Of a stretch of DNA of 26,529 nucleotides, positions 7,297 through 13,224 are shown one piece after another (within the stretch, counting starts at the first letter, position 1; each line of letters opens with the position of its first letter). The position numbers were made by a program, and so were the translations under genes. Source of the DNA: Angelakisella sp. (GTDB lineage: Bacteria; Bacillota; Clostridia; Oscillospirales; Ruminococcaceae); the NCBI GenBank assembly GCA_020024555.1, contig JAHHTQ010000032.1, forward strand, positions 1 to 26,529, read 5' to 3'. The notes beneath the pieces were generated by a model. That model did not search any database and was not told the origin of the DNA. It was given only the letters and a program-made list of their open reading frames with translations.

Positions 7297-8070
7297 ATGA
7301 AATATAGGATAGTGATTACAGTAGTTTTAGTAGGTATGTTGGTATTAGGTGGCTGTGGAAATAAGATAACTGACCCAGTAGAACCAATAGATACAACTGA
7401 ACAGATTGAAACTAGCGAGACATTGGAAAATACTGCAAATGAAGAGCAAACTCCTGACCAAACAGAACCAATAGATACAACTGAACAGATTGAAGTAAGC
7501 AAGACATTTGGAAAGATTGCCTACGAAGAACTTACTGAAAAGCACATTCAGCTTTTTGAACAAGCTGGCAAAATTAGTGTTGATGAACTTAAAGCTGGTG
7601 ATATTACAATGGATATGATGGAAATGAGACAGGACGATATAATTCGTGGGCATATTGAACTGAATAATTTACCTACTAATGGTATTGAACTGTTTAAACA
7701 GTGGAAAGAAAAGACAGGATACTATAATCAGTTTAGCAAGGACACCCTATATGAAAACGGTCGTAATGATGGTGGCACTACTAGTTTGGATAATACACAG
7801 AAACCAGATGTTAAACCTGATGGCAACAAACAAGAGAATAACAATGGTAGCATAGATGATAGTACAGGTACAATACCTGTTCAACCTAACAAGCCTATTA
7901 AGACACCTGAACAAATAGAGCAACAGAAACCTTCTAATAACGATGATGATGTACCACCTTTGACAGATGAGTACCTAGATGAACTAGCGAAGGAATGGTG
8001 GGGAAGCGACGGAAGCGGTAAATCTGATAACCTTTGGGAAGTAACAGGAGACAAAGGTTATTGGCAATAA
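7297..8070 (+). CDS. Lipoprotein of unknown function with an acidic linker
   Basis: A 257-residue protein. The first 20 residues are a lipoprotein signal (MKYRIVITVVLVGMLVLGGC) with lipobox LGGC, so the mature protein should begin at Cys20 and be anchored outside the membrane. A Thr/Glu-rich linker follows, containing the phrase EPIDTTEQIE twice because of a 31-bp DNA duplication. A short folded part (about 67-145, ELTEKHIQLFEQAGKISVDE to a YYNQFSKDTLYENG stretch) is followed by a low-complexity Asn/Pro/Asp-rich tail. GGGGAGG precedes the ATG. I do not recognise the family. It is probably co-transcribed with the secreted protein gene 31 bp downstream, since no terminator lies between them, and may act with it at the cell surface. 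Confidence 0.8.
   Translation: MKYRIVITVVLVGMLVLGGCGNKITDPVEPIDTTEQIETSETLENTANEEQTPDQTEPIDTTEQIEVSKTFGKIAYEELTEKHIQLFEQAGKISVDELKAGDITMDMMEMRQDDIIRGHIELNNLPTNGIELFKQWKEKTGYYNQFSKDTLYENGRNDGGTTSLDNTQKPDVKPDGNKQENNNGSIDDSTGTIPVQPNKPIKTPEQIEQQKPSNNDDDVPPLTDEYLDELAKEWWGSDGSGKSDNLWEVTGDKGYWQ
7380..7494 (+). repeat. 31-bp perfect direct repeat inside the lipoprotein gene
   Basis: The sequence at 7380-7410 is repeated exactly at 7464-7494 (period 84 bp, 28 codons), so the repeat keeps the reading frame and encodes EPIDTTEQIE twice. It is a recent in-frame duplication in the linker, and could change linker length by slippage or recombination. Confidence 0.85.
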
Positions 8071-8101
8071 CAACTTAGCTGATTGAAAGGGGAGATGGTA
8101 A

Positions 8102-8965
8102 ATGGTTAAGAGTAAGGCTACTAAAGTATTTATATTTGCTTTGGTAGTATTGATGATATTCACCTCAGTACCATTAAATATATTTACAGCGATAGAAACT
8201 GCATATGCAAATAATGGATACACAGGAGATGGCGGTGGTAATCATGGGGCTTCCAGTGGTGGACAATGGGGAGGTAACTGGAGTACCACACATCAAGGTG
8301 TACGTGTAGGCATAGTTGATGCTGATGGTAATAATGTACTTCAAGGACGCACAGTAGTAGACATAGTATTTGATAAACCACCCAGTGAAGGGTACGTGAT
8401 GAAAGGTAATAAATTTGAGGTGCCTGATGTAAACGGTCAGTATATAGGTACAATACCTATTGGATTATTAAATACATATCTTAACAGAGCAGTAGAAAAC
8501 AGTAATGGTTTACACAAGCATCATTATAATGGAGGACAACCACTTCCAGAGTATAAAGATGCAAATGGAAATATTATATTCAATCCTTCAAACTATTTAG
8601 GGCTTCCAATGCCTTTGATATATAAAAATGGTGTATTAACTGGTAATGGTTTAGCTGTTAAGGAATTTTTTATTAAAGGGGCACTTGGTTCATATTCAGG
8701 TTTAGGTGGTGGAGGTGGTGGAATCACTATTGGAAGTGGTGATATATTACTAGGTTCTGGTACTAGTCCTGTTGGACCAAATCATTCATTACCTCCTGTA
8801 CTTAACCCTGATGGCGATTCCGAATCTAATAACACAAATTTAGAACTTGTTAAACATAAATATTATGGTGTAATCAGCAGAGATTGGATAAGAAGACATG
8901 CAGAGAGAAATAAGGATAAGCCATTATCTTATTTAAGGTCCTATAGCAATAGACATAGTATTTGA
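8102..8965 (+). CDS. Secreted glycine-rich protein, 3' end probably rearranged
   Basis: A 287-residue protein with an N-terminal signal peptide (MVKSKATKVFIFALVVLMIF, cleavage likely after AYA near residue 36), then a Gly-rich stretch, a phrase GRTVVDIVFDKPP near residues 82-94, and a second Gly-rich run (GLGGGGGGITIGSGD). The start ATG has AAGGGGAG upstream. I do not recognise the family. The C-terminus looks accidental: its last codons (YSNRHSI) are read out of frame across a DNA fragment that in another frame encodes IDIVFDKPP, a second copy of the phrase seen earlier. The present stop therefore probably comes from recombination between paralogues, and the original protein may have been longer. 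Confidence 0.7.
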   Translation: MVKSKATKVFIFALVVLMIFTSVPLNIFTAIETAYANNGYTGDGGGNHGASSGGQWGGNWSTTHQGVRVGIVDADGNNVLQGRTVVDIVFDKPPSEGYVMKGNKFEVPDVNGQYIGTIPIGLLNTYLNRAVENSNGLHKHHYNGGQPLPEYKDANGNIIFNPSNYLGLPMPLIYKNGVLTGNGLAVKEFFIKGALGSYSGLGGGGGGITIGSGDILLGSGTSPVGPNHSLPPVLNPDGDSESNNTNLELVKHKYYGVISRDWIRRHAERNKDKPLSYLRSYSNRHSI

Positions 8966-9160
8966 CAAACCACCTGCACTTATAAGCGCAGAATGATTGG
9001 GACTAATCAATATTACATCAATTAAGAGTGATACAGGCTTAATAGTTAAGAGTAAAGCTGCCGGAGTAATAGTAGTAGCTTTGTCAGTACCTATAACATT
9101 TATATCTACACCATTGGGCGCTTCTTTAAAATCTGACACGATAACAAAGATTTTATGATT
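8939..9160 (+). pseudogene. Decayed fragments of paralogues of the secreted protein
   Basis: Fragment A (about 8942-8996) encodes GPIAIDIVFDKPPALISAE then a stop. Its DNA at 8950-8974 matches 8358-8382 of the intact gene at 24 of 25 positions. Fragment B (about 9041-9160) matches the beginning of the intact gene (17 of 20 bases, 9041-9060 against 8101-8120). It would encode VKSKAAGVIVVALSVP and then FISTPLGASLKSD, a signal-peptide-like start, but the ATG has become ATA. These are remains of one or two more family members in tandem. Confidence 0.7.
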
Positions 9161-9248
9161 ACTATGTATAGGTAGCAGTAGGGCAAGCTGCTATCAAAGC
9201 TGAGAAATAATTTATATTTCAGTATAAGCAAAGTATAATATAAAAATT

Positions 9249-9285
9249 CCGTCTATTGTGATTTGTTCACAGTAGGCGGATTTTT
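9249..9285 (+). terminator. Rho-independent terminator, plus strand
   Basis: A 13-bp stem (9249-9261 with 9267-9279, two G-U pairs) with a TTTGT loop, followed by ATTTTTG. It closes the lipoprotein/secreted-protein unit. Confidence 0.85.
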
Positions 9286-9311
9286 GTTTTATTATTATTT
9301 TTTTATTTATT

Positions 9312-9352
9312 AAAAAAAGGCTTTTACTTACAAAGAAAAGTAAGAAAAAGCC
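9312..9352 (-). terminator. Rho-independent terminator of panT-coaX
   Basis: On the minus strand a 12-bp stem (9352-9341 with 9330-9319, one mismatch) is followed by seven T residues. It lies 28 bp after the coaX stop. Confidence 0.85.
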
Positions 9353-9379
9353 ATTCAGTGACAGTTAAGTCTTTTATGT

Positions 9380-10150
9380 TTATTGTTTTTTGTTTTTATT
9401 GTAAATGATATTGAGACCTTTTAGAAGTAGTGTATTATCGTATATTATATCGTGTTGACACAGTGGTACAATAGCTTGCGCAAGTCCGCCTGTCGCAACA
9501 ATAGTTGGTTTTTCGCCAAGTTCTTCCTCTATTCTGTCAATCAATCCGTCTATTGCGCAGGCGTTACCGTAAACAATACCGCTCTTCATACAGTCCACTG
9601 TGTTTTTTCCTATTATATTTTCAGGGGTTTCCACACTGACTGACGGTAGTTGTGATGTGCCTTTTGCAAGTGTTTGTACAGACAGTCCGACACCTGGCAT
9701 TATCATTCCGCCAAGATACGACGCATCTTTTGCAATGACAGACAGGGTAGTGGCAGTACCCATATCTATAACAATGGCGGGTAATGAATACTCGTTGATG
9801 GTAGCAACAGCGTCAACTACAAGGTCACTGCCAAGTTGGGCAGGATTATCAATCTTTATATTAAGTCCGGTTTTTATGCCGGGACCTATTACCATTGGTT
9901 CTTTGCCGATAAGTTTTTTTGCTGAACGTTTAAGCGTATTTGTTATTGGTGGAACAACCGATGATATTATACAATGTTCCAAACTATGCACATCAATGTT
10001 GCTAAGCGCCAAAATAGAAGATATTTGCATAGCATATTGGTCGTCGGTATAGATTTGTTCGGTTGCCATACGCAAAACAAGTTTTACATCGTTATCTTCT
10101 ATACAGCCAAGTACGATATTTGTATTTCCTACATCTATGGCTAAAATCAT
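9380..10150 (-). CDS. coaX: Type III pantothenate kinase
   Basis: The 256-residue protein phosphorylates pantothenate with ATP, the first step of coenzyme A synthesis, in the cytosol. It has the acetate/sugar-kinase-type phosphate loop DVGNTN at residues 5-10, the GPGIKTGL segment, PAQLGSDLVVDAVA, and the second nucleotide motif IDMGTATTLSVI; length and order are those of CoaX. Type III enzymes resist CoA feedback and use a monovalent cation. AAAGGAG lies ten bases before the ATG. It follows the putative pantothenate transporter gene by 22 bp, so uptake and first use of the vitamin are encoded together. Confidence 0.95.
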   Translation of the reverse strand: MILAIDVGNTNIVLGCIEDNDVKLVLRMATEQIYTDDQYAMQISSILALSNIDVHSLEHCIISSVVPPITNTLKRSAKKLIGKEPMVIGPGIKTGLNIKIDNPAQLGSDLVVDAVATINEYSLPAIVIDMGTATTLSVIAKDASYLGGMIMPGVGLSVQTLAKGTSQLPSVSVETPENIIGKNTVDCMKSGIVYGNACAIDGLIDRIEEELGEKPTIVATGGLAQAIVPLCQHDIIYDNTLLLKGLNIIYNKNKKQ

Positions 10151-10172
10151 TGTCTGGTTTCTCCTTTAATCT

Positions 10173-10802
10173 TTAATTATATCTTTTTAATATAGGGATA
10201 AGGGTTTTACATAAAACAGTAGTTAAAATTGCGGCTACTATTGCCTCCGGAATACCGTTTACGCATATAATAGTGGTTATTGCCGCATATATGCCTGTGG
10301 TAAAACCGCTTGCCGCCCCATAGCTTTCGCCGAAAAATATGTATATCATATTCATAACAAGAAGCGTATTTGTCATAGAGCCTAAGAAGCCGGAAGTGAC
10401 AAGTGACAGAACAGATGGCTTTGTTTTGTTTCTTGTCAAAAGCAGATTAATATAGTATGGTACTATTCCTGTAAGGATACGAGGGACAAAACATATAACC
10501 AAGCTCCATAGATTTCCGCTGAATTCAGGTGAAAATGAGTAGAAAGGAGTAAACACAAATGATGTTAAATTTGGAGCAATCGTTGCCTTGATAAAGCTTG
10601 TAATAGCAAAGATAAGACCCAAAATGCCACCATTGACAGGGCCAAGCAAAATTGAACCTATAATTACAGGTATATGTATAGTAGTTGCATTTACTACACC
10701 GAGCGGTATATAGCCAAGTCCGGGAATGGTTGCCAGCACAATGATAAGCGCGGCAAACATAGCTAATTGTACCAGTTGTTTTGTCTTGTTTTGTTGTTTC
10801 AT
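10173..10802 (-). CDS. panT: ECF transporter substrate-binding subunit, probably for pantothenate
   Basis: A 209-residue membrane protein with about six hydrophobic spans. LGYIPLGVVNATTIHIPVII and LGPVNGGILGLIFAITSFIK are typical of S-components of energy-coupling-factor vitamin transporters. The PanT assignment rests on its place directly upstream of coaX in one operon plus the general resemblance. S-components need the shared EcfA/A'/T module, which must be encoded elsewhere. GGAGG precedes the ATG by seven bases. Transcription probably begins at the promoter at 10956-10984, leaving an mRNA leader of about 147 bases. Confidence 0.8.
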   Translation of the reverse strand: MKQQNKTKQLVQLAMFAALIIVLATIPGLGYIPLGVVNATTIHIPVIIGSILLGPVNGGILGLIFAITSFIKATIAPNLTSFVFTPFYSFSPEFSGNLWSLVICFVPRILTGIVPYYINLLLTRNKTKPSVLSLVTSGFLGSMTNTLLVMNMIYIFFGESYGAASGFTTGIYAAITTIICVNGIPEAIVAAILTTVLCKTLIPILKRYN

Positions 10803-10955
10803 AAATTAACCTCCACTGCCGTTCCATTTATATATGGATATAGCGTAAAATTATTTATAAGATATACCTATATTCAGTTTAAAAAATACCAAAAAAAATA
10901 TAGTCTGCGCAAGTGTCACAGCATTATTTTAATACAGGTATTCTTATATGTTATT

Positions 10956-10984
10956 ATTATACGGTATTTATACTTTTTTTTCAA
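10956..10984 (-). promoter_or_regulatory. Promoter of panT-coaX
   Basis: On the minus strand TTGAAA (10984-10979), a 17-bp spacer and TATAAT (10961-10956). The start would be near 10949. The leader 10949-10803 contains a possible stem (ATACCT pairing with AGGTAT) but no riboswitch that I recognise. Confidence 0.7.
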
Positions 10985-11151
10985 TTATATAGTAAAAAAA
11001 AATACTTTAAAACTAAAACAGGATAACAAATATATACAAAGAAAAAACAAATTATTTAATTAAAACATAATTTAAAATAATGTTTTAATGATAAAAAATA
11101 GATATATTAAAGTTGTTGTTTGTATATAATAACTATTTTAATTTAACAATC

Positions 11152-11180
11152 TTGACAATTACTATCAAATATAGTAATAT
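11152..11180 (+). promoter_or_regulatory. Strong promoter with a perfect dyad between -35 and -10
   Basis: TTGACA (11152-11157), a 17-bp spacer and TAATAT (11175-11180). The spacer and -10 contain an inverted repeat, ATTACTAT (11158-11165), five bases, ATAGTAAT (11171-11178). A dyad placed here would block RNA polymerase if bound by a repressor. No regulator gene lies next to it. Confidence 0.75.
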
Positions 11181-11240
11181 ATAAACAAGCAAAAGAAATA
11201 TTAGAGAATAAAAGAAATATAGTAGAAGGAGAAGAGTCCA

Positions 11241-11249
11241 ATGTACTGA
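11241..11249 (+). CDS. Micro-ORF 1 (Met-Tyr-stop)
   Basis: ATG TAC TGA with AAGGAG at 11226-11231, nine bases upstream. After the TGA the frame stays open for another 22 codons before the next stop, so readthrough would yield a 25-codon product. Translation is possible from the signals but unproven. Confidence 0.35.
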   Translation: MY

Positions 11250-11337
11250 TTAAGTAAAGAGTTAAGTTCCATTTTAGCTTTCCGAAAAAGTATTTGTAAG
11301 AAAAACAAACACAGATGAGTAAGAAAGGAAAAGTCCA

Positions 11338-11346
11338 ATGTATTAG
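11338..11346 (+). CDS. Micro-ORF 2 (Met-Tyr-stop)
   Basis: ATG TAT TAG with AAAGGA at 11324-11329, eight bases upstream. A 17-codon frame from the ATG at 11315 overlaps it in another frame but has no ribosome site. Confidence 0.35.
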   Translation: MY

Positions 11347-11448
11347 TTTAATATATACATCAGGTTAGATGTTCCATAGAATTTCAATTTGATTTACTTC
11401 TATATAATAATAGGCAGATTTTGTTGAAGAAAAAAGGGGATTAATCCA

Positions 11449-11460
11449 ATGTATTATTAG
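11449..11460 (+). CDS. Micro-ORF 3 (Met-Tyr-Tyr-stop)
   Basis: ATG TAT TAT TAG with AAGGGGA at 11434-11440, eight bases upstream. Confidence 0.35.
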   Translation: MYY

Positions 11461-11485
11461 TGACTAAGTAGAGGAGTTAAATAAT

Positions 11486-11533
11486 ATGGATAACAAACTC
11501 AATAAGTTGGAGGACAAAGAACCATTTTACTAA
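11486..11533 (+). CDS. 15-residue ORF MDNKLNKLEDKEPFY
   Basis: The ATG has GAGGAG at 11471-11476, nine bases upstream. The product is charged and ends Phe-Tyr. It resembles no peptide family I know. Confidence 0.4.
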   Translation: MDNKLNKLEDKEPFY

Positions 11534-11556
11534 GTTTTTGGAAAGGGGTGGTACCA

Positions 11557-11610
11557 ATGTACCAAGAAGAAATAAATTGTGGACATTGTAACTACCACAA
11601 TTTTATTTGA
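11557..11610 (+). CDS. 17-residue ORF MYQEEINCGHCNYHNFI
   Basis: AAAGGGG at 11542-11548 gives a strong ribosome site eight bases before the ATG. The peptide has a C-x-x-C pair and two histidines, so it could bind a metal or form a disulfide; this is inference from composition. It begins Met-Tyr like the three shortest frames, and may be the intact member from which they derive. Confidence 0.45.
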   Translation: MYQEEINCGHCNYHNFI

Positions 11611-11696
11611 TTGACGGAAACCGTTTAGGTTGTTAAAAACAAATAATATATAATGTTAAGTAAATTGGGTACGATATTACAATGTTGATTAAGTTG

Positions 11697-11767
11697 CAAT
11701 TAGTATATAAAAGTAATTTCTGTATATGTTTCTTGCGGAGCATATAAGTTTACTTTTAACTTAATTG
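11697..11767 (+). other. Extended hairpin in the micro-ORF transcript
   Basis: Three nested pairings: CAATTA/TAATTG (11697-11702, 11762-11767), TAAAAGTAA/TTACTTTTA (11708-11716, 11750-11758) and TATATG/CATATA (11723-11728, 11741-11746), around a 12-base loop containing GCGGAG. The flanking sequence is AT-rich, so some pairing by chance is expected, but three in register in 71 bases is more than I expect. Confidence 0.5.
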
Positions 11768-12027
11768 TAATTATAAAAATACATAACCTTTATATAATAT
11801 ATGGTTATTAGATTGAAGGGGAAGATTTTTAAATAATTTAATGTTGCAACTACCTATGTGTAGCGGATTTTGATTAGTATAAATACAGATAAGTTGAAAA
11901 AATGAAAATATAACAAATAGTTGTAAAGAAAATTATTTGTTTATAAATAAAGTTTCTACAATAAAACAATATATAAAGTTTAGATTGTTTATCCGCATTT
12001 ACATATAAAAATTTAATAATGATTAAT

Positions 12028-12066
12028 AAGTCCACTGATTGTAAAGAAAGTCAGTGGATTTTTTTG
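12028..12066 (+). terminator. Rho-independent terminator of the micro-ORF transcript
   Basis: TCCACTGA (12031-12038) pairs with TCAGTGGA (12051-12058), extended outward by A-T and G-U pairs, then a run of T residues to 12065. Confidence 0.9.
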
Positions 12067-12092
12067 TTATATTGTAAACGAATATGAAATGA

Positions 12093-12137
12093 AAAAGGCA
12101 TATAACCAATCATTACTGATAGTTTTATATGCCTTTT
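12093..12137 (-). terminator. Terminator of the pfl operon, overlapping the pflA stop
   Basis: On the minus strand a perfect 13-bp stem (12137-12125 with 12105-12093) is followed by a short T tract and TTTC. The first arm contains the final Gly-Ile-stop codons of pflA. Confidence 0.8.
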
Positions 12138-12877
12138 ATTCCACATAATATTATTTTTTTCGCTTGTTGAGCTTGCTCTTTTGTAAGAGCCGGTACACCT
12201 GCTAATTTATATTCTATGTTTAATTCTTTATATTTGTTTTCGCCCATTGTGTGATAAGGCAAAACCTCCAAAGCCTTAACATTTCTTAGCGTAGCGATAA
12301 ATCTACCAAGACTGTAAAGTTCCTCTTTATTGTCAGTCCAATTTGGAACTATAACGTGACGTATCCAAACAGGTTTATTCTTATCGGATAGATATCTTGC
12401 AAAAGCAAGTATATTATCGTTTTTGTGACCGCAAAGTTCTTTGTGCATTTCTGTATCAATATGCTTAATATCAAGCATTATAAGGTCAGTGTATTCCAAC
12501 ATTTTGTCAACTTTTTTGATGTATTCCAAGTTTTCCGGATTATACATTATTCCTGAGGTATCCAAACAGGTGTGGATACCTTTTGCTTTGCATTTTCTAA
12601 ATAACTCGGTTAAAAAGTCAATCTGCATCATAGGCTCACCACCCGATACGGTTATGCCACCTTTGTCACCATAGAAATCTCTGTTACGGTTATATTGTGA
12701 GATGATTTCCTCAGTTGTCATAAGAAGCGCTGTACTGTTATTAATATCCCAAGTATCTGGATTATGACAGTACAGACACCTCATAGGACAACCCATAAGA
12801 AAAACAATCATACGAACCCCCGGACCGTCAACAGTTCCAAAGGACTCTATCGAATGTACTTTTCCTATAATATCCAT
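12125..12877 (-). CDS. pflA: Pyruvate formate-lyase activating enzyme (radical SAM)
   Basis: The 250-residue cytosolic enzyme uses a [4Fe-4S] cluster and S-adenosylmethionine to place the glycyl radical on PFL. The cluster motif C-x3-C-x2-C is Cys30, Cys34, Cys37 (GCPMRCLYCHNPDTW). GGITVSGGEP near residue 74 is the SAM-binding motif, and the barrel continues through DIKHID and VWIRHVIVPNWTD. Length matches the PflA family. It begins only 2 bp after the stop of the separate glycyl-radical domain gene, so the activase and its direct substrate are translationally adjacent, an arrangement that suits a split enzyme. The window shows no second activase. Confidence 0.95.
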   Translation of the reverse strand: MDIIGKVHSIESFGTVDGPGVRMIVFLMGCPMRCLYCHNPDTWDINNSTALLMTTEEIISQYNRNRDFYGDKGGITVSGGEPMMQIDFLTELFRKCKAKGIHTCLDTSGIMYNPENLEYIKKVDKMLEYTDLIMLDIKHIDTEMHKELCGHKNDNILAFARYLSDKNKPVWIRHVIVPNWTDNKEELYSLGRFIATLRNVKALEVLPYHTMGENKYKELNIEYKLAGVPALTKEQAQQAKKIILCGIKGI

Positions 12878-12879
12878 AA

Positions 12880-13125
12880 TTAAATGTTGTCGTGGAATGT
12901 TCTTGATATAACTTCATCTTGTTGCTCTTTTGTAAGTTTGTGGAAGTTTACAGCATAGCCTGATACTCTGATTGTAAGTTGCGGGTATTTTTCAGGGTGA
13001 GCTTGAGCGTCTAAAAGTGTTTCTTTTGTAAATACGTTTACGTTTAGGTGGTGACCGCCTTTTTTTACATAACCGTCCAGTAGTGATACTAGGTTATCTA
13101 CTTGTGTATTGTTCTCTGTATACAT
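12880..13125 (-). CDS. Stand-alone glycyl-radical domain of pyruvate formate-lyase (GrcA/YfiD-like)
   Basis: An 81-residue protein equal to the extreme C-terminus of ordinary PFL. NLVSLLDGYV (11-20), HHLNVNVF (25-32), HPEKYPQLTIRVSGYAV (43-59) and KEQQDEVISRTF (66-77) are all standard, and Gly56 in RVSGYAV is the radical residue. In most PFLs this segment is fused to the core; here it has its own ATG with AAGGAG upstream. Its sequence resembles Clostridial PFL C-termini, so it looks split off rather than added. In enterobacteria a similar small protein (GrcA) repairs an oxygen-cut PFL that still has its own domain. Here the adjacent core has none, so this protein is probably an essential subunit rather than a spare part. 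Confidence 0.92.
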   Translation of the reverse strand: MYTENNTQVDNLVSLLDGYVKKGGHHLNVNVFTKETLLDAQAHPEKYPQLTIRVSGYAVNFHKLTKEQQDEVISRTFHDNI

Positions 13126-13161
13126 AATTATTTTCTCCTTTTCAATTAATTGGTATTGTTA

Positions 13162-13205
13162 TTTTCAAAAGGTAAAATTTATTACTAAACTCTACCTTTT
13201 GAAAA
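13162..13205 (-). promoter_or_regulatory. 13-bp hairpin between the PFL core and radical-domain genes
   Basis: TTTTCAAAAGGTA and TACCTTTTGAAAA (13162-13174 and 13193-13205) form a perfect 13-bp inverted repeat with an 18-base loop. No run of T follows, so it is a weak terminator at best. It could mark RNA processing or protect the upstream message, setting the ratio of core to radical subunit. Confidence 0.75.
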
Positions 13206-13224
13206 GTGTGCATAAGCTTATAAA

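Larger units (their letters stand above)
11226..11703 (+). repeat. Degenerate tandem repeats carrying ribosome site plus ATG-TAY
   Basis: The core TCCAATGTA occurs at about 11238, 11335 and 11446, with CCAATGTA at about 11554. The ATGs are at 11241, 11338, 11449 and 11557, so the period is 97-111 bp. Each core follows a purine-rich GGA or GGGG ribosome site by a few bases. Units 1 and 3 also share a following stretch like TGAYTAAGTARAG and AGTTAA. A fifth weaker copy, CAATGTTGATTAAGT, is at 11680-11694 without a good ribosome site. Confidence 0.65.
11187..12066 (+). ncRNA. Candidate structured transcript with micro-ORFs, no ordinary gene
   Basis: The unit is bounded by the promoter at 11152-11180 and the terminator at 12028-12066, giving an RNA of about 880 bases. 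No long ORF is present on either strand. The first half (11226-11610) carries five short frames with good ribosome sites; the second half carries dyads, including 11697-11767, ATAACC/GGTTAT at 11783-11808 and AACAAATA/TATTTGTT at 11912-11941. It may be a regulatory RNA, a peptide-coding mRNA, or both. I recognise no known RNA family. Promoter and terminator quality argue that it is really transcribed. Confidence 0.5.

Noticed and set aside
7864..8460. Two 17-bp palindromes with the same core (AGGTA-CAA-TACCT) at 7864-7880 and 8444-8460
   Set aside because: Both lie inside coding sequence and encode G-T-I-P in each protein; likely codon coincidence or old paralogy rather than operators, although the half-site resembles the pfl dyad.
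11541..11556. GGGGTGGTACC resembling the T-box antiterminator core, near many Tyr codons
   Set aside because: The following CGCG part is absent, no antiterminator/terminator pair follows directly, there is no stem I layout I can trace, and no synthetase or amino-acid gene lies downstream. The bases are better explained as a ribosome site before the ATG at 11557.
11187..12066. A known large Firmicute RNA such as OLE, GOLLD or ROOL
   Set aside because: I could not recognise any conserved sequence block of these families by eye; only a covariance-model search could decide.
13126..13224. The PFL split as a simple sequencing frameshift
   Set aside because: The core ends in 42 non-homologous residues, then comes a 99-bp gap with a perfect hairpin, a ribosome site and a fresh ATG. 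One or two base errors cannot create this.
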